From NCBI RefSeq assembly GCF_001475545.1, contig NZ_LDQC01000031.1, positions 1-54,299 of the forward strand: a DNA stretch of 54,299 nt, written 5' to 3'. The notes under the pieces were generated by a model. That model was given only the letters and a program-made list of their open reading frames with translations, had not been told where the DNA came from and did no database searches. Of the stretch, positions 8,160 to 16,405 are shown piece after piece (positions within the stretch are counted from its first letter, which is position 1; the number at the start of each line of letters is the position of its first letter). A program made the position numbers and the translations under genes. Source of the DNA: Curtobacterium luteum (GTDB lineage Bacteria; Actinomycetota; Actinomycetes; Actinomycetales; Microbacteriaceae).

Positions 8160-9083
8160 ATGGGTGGCGTCTTGACCGGGTTCGCGATCATCGGCGCGAT
8201 CATCGCCGCCGGGTACATCGTGGGGCGCACCGGCCTGCTCGGTCCGCACGCCCAGTTCGTGATGAGCCGGCTTGCGTTCTTCGTGCTCATGCCGTGCCTG
8301 CTGTTCCACACCATCGCGACGGCCGACATCGCCGCCCTGCTCTCGCCGGTGCTCTGGGTGTCCCTCCTCAGCGCGCTCGTGGTGGCGCTCGGAGCGGCGA
8401 TCGTGTTCCGCGTGGTGCTCCGGCGGCCCCTCACGACGACGACGGTGGGCGCCCTGGCGTCGAGTTACGTCAACGCGAACAACATCGGCCTGCCGGTCGC
8501 CGTGTACGTCCTCGGTCAGGCCACCGCCGTCGTCCCGGTGATCCTGCTGCAGCTCATCGTCCTCGCGCCCATCGCCCTGACGGTCCTCGACACCGCGACC
8601 GCCGGCTCGGGCAGCCTCGGGCGCCGGATCGCCGGGCCGTTCCGGAACCCGATCATCATCGCCTCGCTCGTCGGGCTGGTGTTCAGTGCGCTGCGCGTCG
8701 AGCTGCCCGCGCCCGTGCTCGAGCCGTTCTCGCTCGTCGGGGCCGCGGCGGTGCCCGTGGTGCTGCTGTCGTTCGGGATGAGCCTGCACGGGGCCACACC
8801 GCTGCGTGACCCGGCGATCCGGACCGACGTCGTCGTGGCGTCCGCGATCAAGCTCGTGGTGATGCCGGCGGTGGCGTTCGTGCTCGCCCGGTTCGTGTTC
8901 GGAGTCGGCGCGCAGGACGTCTTCGTCCTCACCACGCTCGGTGCGCTGCCGTCGGCGCAGAACGTCTTCAACTACGCGCAGCGCTACGGCGCCGCCGTGC
9001 CGGTGGCGCGGGACGTCGTGCTCGTCTCGACCGTCGGGTCGGTGCCGGTGCTCGTGGCGATCGCGGCACTGCTGCACCCGTAG
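8160..9083 (+). CDS. AEC family transporter (auxin efflux carrier-like)
   Basis: 307-residue integral membrane protein with about ten hydrophobic helices. It matches the AEC/membrane transport (PF03547) family: an N-terminal GFAIIGAIIAAGYIVGR helix, the SSYVNANNIGLPVA motif around 105-120 and a second half with TTLGALPSAQNVFNYAQ, the two conserved Asn/Pro discontinuities of the fold. Bacterial members export malate, amino acids or other carboxylates; the substrate is not predictable here. I prefer the ATG at 8160 over 8151 because CAGGAT ends exactly 7 nt upstream, as in trpF and the HAD gene. Confidence 0.9.
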   Translation: MGGVLTGFAIIGAIIAAGYIVGRTGLLGPHAQFVMSRLAFFVLMPCLLFHTIATADIAALLSPVLWVSLLSALVVALGAAIVFRVVLRRPLTTTTVGALASSYVNANNIGLPVAVYVLGQATAVVPVILLQLIVLAPIALTVLDTATAGSGSLGRRIAGPFRNPIIIASLVGLVFSALRVELPAPVLEPFSLVGAAAVPVVLLSFGMSLHGATPLRDPAIRTDVVVASAIKLVVMPAVAFVLARFVFGVGAQDVFVLTTLGALPSAQNVFNYAQRYGAAVPVARDVVLVSTVGSVPVLVAIAALLHP

Positions 9084-9108
9084 CGCGCTGCCCGGCGTGA
9101 CCCGTCGA

Positions 9109-9152
9109 CGGCCTGGAGGCGCGGGTCGGGCCCGCACCGTGCCTCCAGGCCG
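9109..9152. terminator. Palindromic terminator, CGGCCTGGAGGC family
   Basis: CGGCCTGGAGGC (9109-9120) pairs with GCCTCCAGGCCG (9141-9152); inside, GCGGG pairs with CCCGC. It follows the AEC stop and belongs to the dispersed GGAGGC/GCCTCC hairpin family of this window. Confidence 0.75.
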
Positions 9153-9174
9153 GCGCTGGGTCGCCAACGGGTGG

Positions 9175-9260
9175 GCGCTCGCGACGCGCTCGGTGCGCGC
9201 GAGCGGACGGGCGCTCGCGACGCCGCGGGCGTTCGCGACGCCGAGTGCGCTCGCGACGCC
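9175..9260. repeat. 18-bp imperfect tandem repeat abutting the xth stop codon
   Basis: The core GCGCTCGCGACGC recurs at 9175, 9211, 9229 (one change) and 9247, in steps of 36, 18 and 18 bp. The array ends 7 nt from the stop codon of the leftward exonuclease gene (9268-9270). No coding signal. Confidence 0.65.
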
Positions 9261-9267
9261 GCGAGCG

Positions 9268-10104
9268 TCAGAAGATCATCGGGCGGTCGTCGTCGAGCGA
9301 GGTGTCGAGGTCGAGGTCGACCGTCACGGGCACGTGGTCGCTCGGGGCGTCGCCCTTCCGCTCGTTGCGGTGGATCGCGGCGTCGGTGACGACGTCCGCG
9401 AACGCCTGCGAGCCGAGGACGAAGTCGATGCGCATGCCCTCGTTGCGCGGGAAGCGGAGGGACTTGTAGTCCCAGTAGGTGTAGCCGTCGGGGACGATCG
9501 GGCGGACCACGTCCTGCAGCCCCCGCTCCTCGAACGCCCGGAACGCCGCGCGTTCCGGCTCGCTGACGTGGGTCGCCCCCTCGAACACCGCCATGTCCCA
9601 GACGTCCTGGTCGAGCGGCGCCACGTTCCAGTCGCCCATCAGTGCGAGCGGCAGCTGCGGGTCCTCGGTGAGCCACTCCGACGTGCGGTCGGCGAGCTGG
9701 GCCAGCCAGTCGAGCTTGTACGTGTAGTGCGGATCGCCGAGTTCACGGCCGTTCGGCACGTAGAGGCTCCAGAGCCGGACACCGTCGACCGTCACGCCGA
9801 TCGCTCGGGCCTCGACCGGGAGGTCCGGCCCCTCGTGCCCCTTGAGGAAGCCCGGCTGGCCGGGGAAGTCCCGTGTGACGTCCTCCATCGGCAGCCGGCT
9901 GGCGAAGGCGACGCCGTTCCACTGGTTCAGCCCGTGCGCCTCGACCTGGTAGCCGGCGGCTTCGAACGCCTCGGTCGGGAACTGCTCGGGCTTGCACTTG
10001 ATCTCCTGCATGCCGAGGACGTCGACGTCCTCGCGGACCAGCCAGTCGACGATCCGCCCCACTCGGGTCCGGACGGAGTTCACGTTCCAGGTCGCCACGC
10101 GCAT
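9268..10104 (-). CDS. xth: Exodeoxyribonuclease III (AP endonuclease)
   Basis: 278-residue EEP-fold nuclease of the Xth family, which cleaves 5' of abasic sites and removes 3' blocks in base excision repair. Motifs in order: TWNVNSVR (N-terminal Asn), MQEIKC (metal-binding Glu), LYVPNGRE, MGDWNVAP (catalytic Asp/Asn), RIDFVLGS and the C-terminal SDHVPV (Asp-His pair). The ATG at 10104 lies 7 nt after TAGGTT, giving a leaderless pattern. It is divergent from the Asp23 operon. Confidence 0.95.
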   Translation of the reverse strand: MRVATWNVNSVRTRVGRIVDWLVREDVDVLGMQEIKCKPEQFPTEAFEAAGYQVEAHGLNQWNGVAFASRLPMEDVTRDFPGQPGFLKGHEGPDLPVEARAIGVTVDGVRLWSLYVPNGRELGDPHYTYKLDWLAQLADRTSEWLTEDPQLPLALMGDWNVAPLDQDVWDMAVFEGATHVSEPERAAFRAFEERGLQDVVRPIVPDGYTYWDYKSLRFPRNEGMRIDFVLGSQAFADVVTDAAIHRNERKGDAPSDHVPVTVDLDLDTSLDDDRPMIF

Positions 10105-10181
10105 GGGTCCGAACCTACCGGTCCCTCCCCGGTGGGATGGTGTTCGCTGGGGTGCACCACCGGATCAGATCGGAGACCCTC

Positions 10182-10625
10182 ATGGCATCGACCACGAACC
10201 GCGTCGACGGGACCACCACCGGGACCACGACGACGCAGGTGACCACCAAGGGCAAGACCCTCATCGACGACGCCGTCGTGGCGAAGGTCGCCGGCATCGC
10301 CGCCCGCGACGTCCCCGGCGTGCACGCCTTGGGCGGCAACGCAGCTCGCGCGTTCGGGGCGATCCGGGACGCCATCGGGTCGAGCGACCTCGGGCAGGGC
10401 GTCCGCGTCGAGGTGGGCGAGACGCAGGCGGCGGTCGACGTCACGATCGTCGTCGAGTACCCGGTGCCGATGATGGAGGTCGCCTCCGCGGTCCGCGCGG
10501 CCGTGACCACCGCGGTCACCGACCTCGTCGGGCTCGAGGTCACCGAGGTCAACGTCGCGATCAACGACGTCGAGATCCCGGGGCTGCCGGCCGCGACCGA
10601 GGACTCCGAGGGTCGCGTGCGATGA
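10182..10625 (+). CDS. Asp23/Gls24 family envelope stress protein
   Basis: 147 residues. After a Thr-rich N-terminus the Asp23 domain (PF03780) starts at about residue 25 (LIDDAVVAKVAGIAARDVPGV) and includes VRVEVGETQAAVDVTIVVEYP and VTEVNVAINDVEI. These small proteins sit at the membrane through AmaP-type anchors and help wall/envelope homeostasis. The ATG has GGAG 7 nt upstream. It is the first of five genes joined by ATGA/GTGA overlaps, so the set is almost certainly one translationally coupled operon. Confidence 0.92.
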   Translation: MASTTNRVDGTTTGTTTTQVTTKGKTLIDDAVVAKVAGIAARDVPGVHALGGNAARAFGAIRDAIGSSDLGQGVRVEVGETQAAVDVTIVVEYPVPMMEVASAVRAAVTTAVTDLVGLEVTEVNVAINDVEIPGLPAATEDSEGRVR

Positions 10626-10813
10626 ACGGCACCGTCGTCGGGGCTGGCGTCGGAGCGGTCCTCGCGATCGTCGCCGTGACGCTCGGCTTCTGGGCGTTCG
10701 TCGTCGTCGCCGTCTTCATGCTCGTCGGCGCCCTCGTCGGCCGGATCGTCAGCGGTGACCTCGACGTGCGGCGACTCGTCGACGTGCTGCGCGGACGCCG
10801 GAGCTCGTCGTGA
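10622..10813 (+). CDS. Small membrane protein of the Asp23 operon (DUF2273-like)
   Basis: 63 residues: two adjacent hydrophobic helices (about 3-22 and 24-43) followed by a basic tail ending DLDVRRLVDVLRGRRSSS. The size, position and topology match the DUF2273-type small proteins that accompany Asp23/AmaP genes in Gram-positives. It overlaps the previous gene by ATGA and the next by GTGA. It may help tether the soluble Asp23 protein to the membrane (inference). Confidence 0.8.
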   Translation: MNGTVVGAGVGAVLAIVAVTLGFWAFVVVAVFMLVGALVGRIVSGDLDVRRLVDVLRGRRSSS

Positions 10814-11181
10814 GCGCCGCCGTCGTGGCCGGTGGTCCCGGCAGCGGCGGCATCGTGCCCGGGTGGGACCGCATCGGTCCCGCCGCGATCGTCCACACCG
10901 CGCAGGCGGTCGCCTCCGAAGCGCTCCGCGCGCCGTTCCGGGAGGTCCGTGCCCGGGTCGCCGACGACGGGCACGGCTCGCTCGCGGTCGAGATCACAGC
11001 CCCGCTCGTCGTGCCCGCGCTGGGTACCGGGAACGTCCCTTCCGAGCCGGTGCTCCGCTCCGCTCATCGCGCTCGCGGCACGATCGCCGAGCGGCTGCAC
11101 GCGATCACCGGGCGGCAGGTCGACCGTGTGGACGTGACGTACGCATCGTCGGTCGTCGACGTGCCGAGGAGGGTGCGGTGA
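10810..11181 (+). CDS. Second Asp23-like protein
   Basis: 123 residues, no membrane segment. GPAAIVHTAQAVASEALRAP and a strand-helix pattern ending RTVDRVDVTYASSVVD-like resemble a diverged Asp23/Gls24 domain; the last strand (DRVDVTYASSVVDV) is the counterpart of VTEVNVAINDVEI in the first gene. GTG start overlapping the upstream stop (GTGA). Probably a partner of the first Asp23 protein. Assignment rests on context plus weak similarity. Confidence 0.65.
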   Translation: MSAAVVAGGPGSGGIVPGWDRIGPAAIVHTAQAVASEALRAPFREVRARVADDGHGSLAVEITAPLVVPALGTGNVPSEPVLRSAHRARGTIAERLHAITGRQVDRVDVTYASSVVDVPRRVR

Positions 11182-11810
11182 GCGCCGCGCCGGGCGCTGA
11201 CCCGAACCGTGGGACCGACGACCCGTCTCCGGAGATCGAGCGGGTGTACCGACGGGTCCTCCGCCGCGAGACCTCGGCGTCGCGCTCGGGCACCGTCGTC
11301 GTCGCGATGCTGCTCACCGTCCTGCTCGCCGCTGCGGTCGTGTTCGCGGCCGCCGTCGTCCTCCTCGGTCAGCGCGTCCTCGGCGTCGATCCCCGAGCGG
11401 TCGTCGACACGGCGGTGCGGGCCCCTGCCGGTCTCGACACGACCGTCGTGGTGACCATCGGCGCGATCGTTGCCGTCGTCGGGTTGGTCTTCCTGCTCCG
11501 CGGACTCCTGCCGCAGCGACGGCCCCGGCACACCCTGCCGTCCGATCGGCTCGCGGTGGTCGTCGACGACGAGGTGCTCGCGTCCGCCGCTGCCCGTGCG
11601 GCCCGTTCCGCCACCCGTCTCGGCCCGGACGCGGCCGTCGGCACCGTGGGCCGCCGGACGGTCGACGTGGTGCTGCGCCCTGCCGCCGGCGTCGACGTGC
11701 CCGTGATCGACGCCACCGAGGCCGTGCAGCGGGAGCTCGACGCCGTCGCGGCCCAGCCCACGGTGACGCCGCACGTCCGCGTGCAACCGACCGGGAGGGT
11801 GGACGGGTGA
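11178..11810 (+). CDS. DUF6286-like membrane protein of the Asp23 operon
   Basis: 210 residues. An N-terminal cytoplasmic segment (to about 38) precedes two membrane helices (about 39-65 and 90-112) and a C-terminal soluble domain (115-210) with DRLAVVVDDEVLASAAARAARS and VDVVLRPAAGVDVP. The domain order fits the actinobacterial DUF6286 family found next to Asp23 genes. GTGA overlaps on both sides. Role presumably structural in the envelope stress complex; no catalytic motif seen. Confidence 0.7.
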   Translation: MSAAPGADPNRGTDDPSPEIERVYRRVLRRETSASRSGTVVVAMLLTVLLAAAVVFAAAVVLLGQRVLGVDPRAVVDTAVRAPAGLDTTVVVTIGAIVAVVGLVFLLRGLLPQRRPRHTLPSDRLAVVVDDEVLASAAARAARSATRLGPDAAVGTVGRRTVDVVLRPAAGVDVPVIDATEAVQRELDAVAAQPTVTPHVRVQPTGRVDG

Positions 11811-12415
11811 ACGCCACGAACCGCGTCGTCGGACGAATCGCCCTCGTCCTCGTCGGGCTCGTGCTGCTCCTCGCGGGCGCCGGAGCCGTCCTGGTGCAGA
11901 CCGTCCCGGTCGCCGCCGGGGTCTGGCACGACCTCGCACGACCGGGCCTGGCCGACCTCGGTGCGCGAGCCACTCAGGACGCATCGCTCGTCGCGTGGAC
12001 GGCGGTCCTCGGTTCCGCGGTCGTGGTCGGGGTGCTCGCCCTCGTGGTGCTCAGCACGCTCGGTGGTGGCCGGACGGGCACGGTCGTGCAGGACGACGGC
12101 GCCGCCGACCCTGGTGCGGACGGTGTCGCGGGTTCGGTCCGGATCGAGGCCGCAGCAGTGCAGCACGCGCTCTCGTCGGCGATCGGCGGCCTGCCGCAGG
12201 TGGCTTCGCTCGCCGTGGACGTCTACCGGGTGCGCGGTCGTCGTGCCGTCCGGATCAAGGTGCGTCCCCGTCGCGGGGCCGGGCCGCGTGAGGTCACCGA
12301 GCGGGTCGAGGGGATCGTGGCGGACCTCGACACGCTGCTCGGCGAGCAGCTGCCGGTCCTGCTCGAGATCGCCCGCGGGGGCGCCGGGTCAGGGAAGCCG
12401 GACCGCGTGCACTGA
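11807..12415 (+). CDS. AmaP-like Asp23 membrane anchor
   Basis: 202 residues with two N-terminal membrane helices (about 11-32 and 63-83), then a cytoplasmic domain with VRIEAAAVQHALSSAIGGLPQVASLAVDVYRV, which resembles the Asp23-like half of AmaP (alkaline shock response membrane anchor). Last gene of the five-gene overlapping operon (GTGA with the previous gene), followed by a long hairpin. Probably recruits the Asp23 proteins to the membrane. Confidence 0.72.
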   Translation: MNATNRVVGRIALVLVGLVLLLAGAGAVLVQTVPVAAGVWHDLARPGLADLGARATQDASLVAWTAVLGSAVVVGVLALVVLSTLGGGRTGTVVQDDGAADPGADGVAGSVRIEAAAVQHALSSAIGGLPQVASLAVDVYRVRGRRAVRIKVRPRRGAGPREVTERVEGIVADLDTLLGEQLPVLLEIARGGAGSGKPDRVH

Positions 12416-12486
12416 GGAGCGGTGCGGAGCGGTCCGGCGCGGGGGCCGGCGCAGGTGCGGCGTCGGTGCCGGCGCGGATTGCTGGC

Positions 12487-12546
12487 GCACAACCAAAGGC
12501 ACTTCGAACCGCGGATGCGCGCGGTTCGAAGTGCCTTTGCTTGTGC
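12487..12546. terminator. 60-nt near-perfect hairpin, bidirectional terminator
   Basis: GCACAA (12487) and TTGTGC (12541) form the base, a CC/GC mismatch follows, then a perfect 19-bp stem (12495-12513 with 12520-12538) around a 6-nt loop. It sits between the convergent AmaP and M23 genes. Its central arm (TTCGAA) is unlike the GGAGGC family used elsewhere. Confidence 0.8.
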
Positions 12547-12658
12547 GAGCGCGCGATTGCGAGCGCGAGTGCGAGCACGCGAATGCGAATGCGAACGCGA
12601 GCGCGCGAATGCGAACGCGAGCGCGCGAACGCGAACGCGAACGCGAACGCGTCGCGGC
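12547..12658. repeat. Hexanucleotide low-complexity array (GCGAAC/GCGAGC/GCGAAT)
   Basis: About 110 bp made almost only of 6-bp units of the form GCGARY with some GCGAGY, between the 60-nt hairpin and the end of the M23 gene (stop at 12671-12673). Frames stay open across it in several phases, but there is no start signal or codon pattern to support a gene. Confidence 0.75.
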
Positions 12659-12670
12659 GGGCCCGCGGTG

Positions 12671-14023
12671 CTAGATGCCGACGCCGCGGGCGCGGAGGAA
12701 CGGCACGGGGTCGATCGTGGCGCCGCCCGTGTGGACCTCGATGTGCGAGTGGCAGCCGGTCGAGTTCCCCGTGGAGCCCACGAGTGCGATGAGCTGCCCG
12801 GCCGAGACCCGCTGCCCGGGCGACACCCGGAAGCCGCCGTTCACGATGTGGCCGTACGCGGTCGTGATCCCGCCGGCGTGGGCGATCCGCACGTAGTTGC
12901 CGTAGCCGCCGTACCAGCCGACGTACTCGACCGTCCCGGCAGCCGCCGCCACGATGGCCGACGAGCACGGGCTGCCGAGGTCGACGCCGTCGTGGAAGAT
13001 GACGCCGCCGTGGATCGGGTGCACACGGTAGCCGTACGGACTCGTGATGCCACCGCTCGCCGGGCGGACCCAGCCGGTGCCCGAGCCTGATCCGACCGAG
13101 CCACCGGAGGACCCACCGCTCGAGCTGCCCGAGGAACCAGAGCCGCCACCGGACGAGCCGCCGCCGCTGTTCGCCGCGGCGGCCGCAGCTGCGGCGGCAG
13201 CGGCGGCACGGGCGGCGGCTTCACGCGCCGCCTTCTCCTCCGCCGCCTTGCGGATCGCCTCGCCCTTCGCGAACTCCTTCTCGGACCGGACGCGACCCGA
13301 CGTCAGGGTCGCGAGCTGGGCGTCGAGTCGGGCCTTGTTCGACTGCTGCTCGTCGTACGCCGCCTGGACCTTGTCGGACGCGGCCTGCGCGACGTCCATC
13401 CGCTCCTGCGCCTCGTCCGCGAGTTCGTCGAGCTTCTTGGCCGCGCGGTCGGCCTGCGCGGTGAGGGACCTCGCGACCGAGGCGTCCGCGGAGGCAGCGG
13501 CCTCGACGCGTTCGGCCTGCTCGGACAGCTTGCTGAGCGCGCCGAGGTTGTAGAGGAGGTCGGAAGCGTCCTCGCTGCTCCCGACCACGGACGCGGTGAC
13601 GTCCGCGCCGCCGGAGCGTGCCATCTGCGCGGCGAGCTGGCCGGCCTGCGCTGCGCTCTGCTCGGCGGTCTCGGCGTGCTCGTCGGCTTCGGCGCGGAGC
13701 CGCCGTTCCGTCTCGGCCTGTCGTTGCGCCGCGGACTGCGCCTTCGCGAACTCGTCACCGAGGCGCTGCGCCTCGGCCTGGGCTTCCTCGAGGTCGTCGG
13801 ACAGGCCGTCGATGATGCCGCGGATCTTCGTGATCTGCGTCTGCTTCTCGGACTCCTTGCCGCGGGCTGCGAGGACGTCGTCCCATGACGGGTACGTCTT
13901 CGCCTGCGCCACCGGGGCGTCCAGCACGACCGAGCCGACGAGTCCCGCGAGCGCCAGACCGGTGACGGCGAGGCGGAGCGGGAGGGCCGGGCGGCGGGGT
14001 CTGTGGCTGGTGGCGCGGGTCAC
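12671..14023 (-). CDS. Secreted M23 family peptidoglycan endopeptidase with coiled coil
   Basis: 450 residues. A signal peptide (basic RATSHRPRRP, hydrophobic core, AQA cleavage region near 38) is followed by a long Ala/Glu/Gln-rich coiled coil (about 45-270), an Ala run and a Ser/Gly linker (270-325), then the M23 LytM domain with GYRVHPIHGG, HDGVDLG (zinc His/Asp), YGNYVRIAH, TAYGHI and TGCHSHIEV (HxH). This is the EnvC/RipA-like layout of secreted cell-wall hydrolases acting at division. The start is GTG 14023, 7 nt after TAGGCT (leaderless). A frame that continues upstream for another 1.8 kb is only open antisense sequence. Confidence 0.92.
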   Translation of the reverse strand: MTRATSHRPRRPALPLRLAVTGLALAGLVGSVVLDAPVAQAKTYPSWDDVLAARGKESEKQTQITKIRGIIDGLSDDLEEAQAEAQRLGDEFAKAQSAAQRQAETERRLRAEADEHAETAEQSAAQAGQLAAQMARSGGADVTASVVGSSEDASDLLYNLGALSKLSEQAERVEAAASADASVARSLTAQADRAAKKLDELADEAQERMDVAQAASDKVQAAYDEQQSNKARLDAQLATLTSGRVRSEKEFAKGEAIRKAAEEKAAREAAARAAAAAAAAAAAANSGGGSSGGGSGSSGSSSGGSSGGSVGSGSGTGWVRPASGGITSPYGYRVHPIHGGVIFHDGVDLGSPCSSAIVAAAAGTVEYVGWYGGYGNYVRIAHAGGITTAYGHIVNGGFRVSPGQRVSAGQLIALVGSTGNSTGCHSHIEVHTGGATIDPVPFLRARGVGI

Positions 14024-14106
14024 AGGGGGAAGCCTATACATCCGTACAGGCAGATCGGGTCGCGGGCGCGCCGCTGTGGACGGAACACCGCAGGACGGGG
14101 CGGAGC

Positions 14107-15765
14107 TCAGAAGCCCCGGTCGCGCAGGGTCTGCTCGGCGCTCTGCACCACCCGCTCGCGGAGGACGGCCGCGCCGGCGGTCCCCGCGTAGTCGTAGACG
14201 TCGAAGCCCGTGCAGTGCGTGATCGACGCCGGAGCGCCGAGCGAGTCCTCCACGGCCCGGGTCCACACGTCCCCGGAGCCGATGACCACGAACGTCGGCC
14301 TGGCCCCGCGGTAGGCGCCCAGGTCGACCAGCCACGGGTAGGTGTCGAACGTGTCGCGGACCTGCAGCAGCTCGACGTTCGGCGCCGCGTAGGTCGCGAG
14401 CGGCCGCACGGTCCAGAACTGTCCGACCCCGGTGACGTCGCGGCCGCCGGCCCAGCGGTCGAGGCAGCCGGCGGCCGAGTAGCGGGCCTCCGCCACGGCC
14501 CGGACGGTCCCCGGGGCGGTCGCGACCCCCGCGACGAGGACGGCCGCCGCACCGATCGCGAGCACCGTACGGACCGCCCGCGACGGTCGGTGGACCCGGG
14601 TCGCGCGGACTGCTGTCCGGGCGAGTTCGGCGACCGCGATGAACGCCAGGAGCGGTGCGGTCACGATCGGCTCGAGGTACCGCGGGGTCTCGGACCCGGC
14701 GACCACGACCCCGACGGACACCGCGACCACGGTCACGAGCGGCAGCACCGTGGCGGCGAGCACCGTCCGGGAGGTCCGGACCCGCCACGCCCAGACGGTG
14801 CCGCCGACCGCGAGCAGCACCCCGACGAAGAGCAGCAGGAGTCCGGCGTCGCCCGCCGCGGTCGCGGCCCGGTCGTCGGTGAGCTGCGCGAAGAACGCGA
14901 GCGTGCTGCCCGCCTGCGAGGGGTGCACGTACGTCGACGGGTCGAGCGACACGAACCGGCGCAGCGGGATCCGCACGAGGTACCCGACCACGGAGCCGAC
15001 GACCAGCACCCCGCCGAGCAGGCCGGCCGGCCGCCACGGCACCCGGCGTGCGAGTGCGAGCAGCCCGAGCGTCACGACGACCGGGCCGGCCGACCACGGG
15101 ACGTACAGCGGGTTCGACGCGGTCGTCAGCGCCGCGACGAGGCCGAGCGTGACGAGGACCGCCACGGACGCCCGTCCGGTCCGCACTGCTCGGAGCACGA
15201 GCACCGCGGTGCCGAGCATCGCCAGGACGGCGCCGTAGTAGTAGGTGGTCGTCAGGAGCAGGGACGCGAGTTCGAGCGACGTCGCCGTCGCGGTCGACTC
15301 GGTGAGGACGAGCGCCGTGACGAACGCGAGCGCCAGCCCCGACACCGCGATCCGCGCCGGGCGTCCGGCCGAGGGCATGAGCTCGTTCGCCGCAGCGCGG
15401 AGCAGCGCGTACACGGCGAGGAGCACGAGCACGCCGTTGAGCGCGAGCGCCTGCTGCGGGGTCGCCGTCACCACCGAGCAGAGCAGGTAGACCGGCAGCT
15501 CGGGGAAGAAGAACAGCGCGGGGGACATCGCCCACTCGAACGGTTGACCGGCGTCGAGCGAGCGCCGGACCAACGGGAGGAGCACCGAGTCGCCGTCGTA
15601 CCAGAGCAGCGCGACCCGCGGGGTGGCGACGACGTGGCGCAACGCGATGACGGACAGGGCCAGCGCGACCAGGGCGCCCAGTGCCTCCCGGCCGACCGCG
15701 ACCCACCTGCCGCCGCTCGCCGCCCGCGCCCCCTCGACGGCTGGCGACGGTGCGGAGCGGGACAT
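14107..15765 (-). CDS. Polytopic membrane protein, GT-C glycosyltransferase-like
   Basis: 552 residues with about eleven to thirteen hydrophobic helices. After the first helix, the extracytoplasmic loop carries WYDGDSVLLPLVRRSLDAG; an acidic DxD-like motif at this place is typical of GT-C lipid-sugar transferases. The last ~120 residues (from RYSAAGCLDRW) form a soluble extracytoplasmic domain with FVVIGSGDVW. No close family could be named, so glycosyltransfer is an inference from topology. The ATG at 15765 is 7 nt after TACGCT; it is divergent from pyrE across 88 bp. Confidence 0.7.
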   Translation of the reverse strand: MSRSAPSPAVEGARAASGGRWVAVGREALGALVALALSVIALRHVVATPRVALLWYDGDSVLLPLVRRSLDAGQPFEWAMSPALFFFPELPVYLLCSVVTATPQQALALNGVLVLLAVYALLRAAANELMPSAGRPARIAVSGLALAFVTALVLTESTATATSLELASLLLTTTYYYGAVLAMLGTAVLVLRAVRTGRASVAVLVTLGLVAALTTASNPLYVPWSAGPVVVTLGLLALARRVPWRPAGLLGGVLVVGSVVGYLVRIPLRRFVSLDPSTYVHPSQAGSTLAFFAQLTDDRAATAAGDAGLLLLFVGVLLAVGGTVWAWRVRTSRTVLAATVLPLVTVVAVSVGVVVAGSETPRYLEPIVTAPLLAFIAVAELARTAVRATRVHRPSRAVRTVLAIGAAAVLVAGVATAPGTVRAVAEARYSAAGCLDRWAGGRDVTGVGQFWTVRPLATYAAPNVELLQVRDTFDTYPWLVDLGAYRGARPTFVVIGSGDVWTRAVEDSLGAPASITHCTGFDVYDYAGTAGAAVLRERVVQSAEQTLRDRGF

Positions 15766-15853
15766 GCTCCGGAGCGTACCGAGCGCGCCTCGGTGCGCGC
15801 CGCCCAGGTGGACAGCAGCGCCCGACCACCCCGACCGGCTACTCTGGTGCGCT

Positions 15854-16405
15854 GTGACTGACGTGCGCGCCCAGCTGATCGACCACATCACGGCCGATGC
15901 CGTGTTCCACGGCGACTTCACCCTGACCAGCGGGAAGCAGGCGTCGTACTACATCGACCTGCGGAAGGTGAGCCTCGACCACCGCGTCGCACCCCTCATC
16001 GGACAGGTGATGACCGACCTCATCGCCGAGGTGCCGGACGTCGCCGCCGTCGGTGGCCTCACGATGGGCGCCGACCCGATCGCGAGCGCCGTGCTGCACC
16101 AGGCCGCCGCCCGCGGCCTCACCTACGACGCGTTCGTCGTCCGCAAGGAGCCGAAGGACCACGGTCGCGGCCGCCAGGTCGAGGGCCCCGACGTCCGCGG
16201 GAAGCGCGTCATCGTGCTCGAGGACACCTCCACGACGGGCGGCTCGCCGCTCAAGGCGGCCGAGGCGCTCGAGCGCGAGGGTGCGATCATCGCCGCGGTG
16301 GCCGTCGTGGTCGACCGCGACACCGGCGCCAAGGAGAAGATCGAGGCCGCCGGGTACCCCTACTACGCCGCCATCGGGTTGGCCGACCTGGGGTTGTCCG
16401 CGTGA
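15854..16405 (+). CDS. pyrE: Orotate phosphoribosyltransferase
   Basis: 183 residues. Converts orotate and PRPP to OMP in pyrimidine synthesis. The family N-terminus (FTLTSGKQASYYIDLRK), the VGGLTMGADPIA segment, the KEPKDHGRG flexible loop with catalytic Lys, and the PRPP motif VIVLEDTSTTGGS are all present. The start is GTG 15854, 8 nt after TACTCT. The stop overlaps the next start (GTGA), so pyrE is translationally coupled to the Septum_form-domain protein. Confidence 0.95.
   Translation: MTDVRAQLIDHITADAVFHGDFTLTSGKQASYYIDLRKVSLDHRVAPLIGQVMTDLIAEVPDVAAVGGLTMGADPIASAVLHQAAARGLTYDAFVVRKEPKDHGRGRQVEGPDVRGKRVIVLEDTSTTGGSPLKAAEALEREGAIIAAVAVVVDRDTGAKEKIEAAGYPYYAAIGLADLGLSA

Noticed and set aside
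12547..12658. Possible CRISPR array
   Set aside because: Six-base units with no spacers and no cas genes; it is low-complexity sequence.
12671..15829. One 1052-residue frame joining the M23 peptidase to upstream sequence
   Set aside because: The upstream part is antisense to the real GT-C-like gene on the same strand but another frame, and a leaderless promoter sits at 14031-14036 directly before the M23 start.
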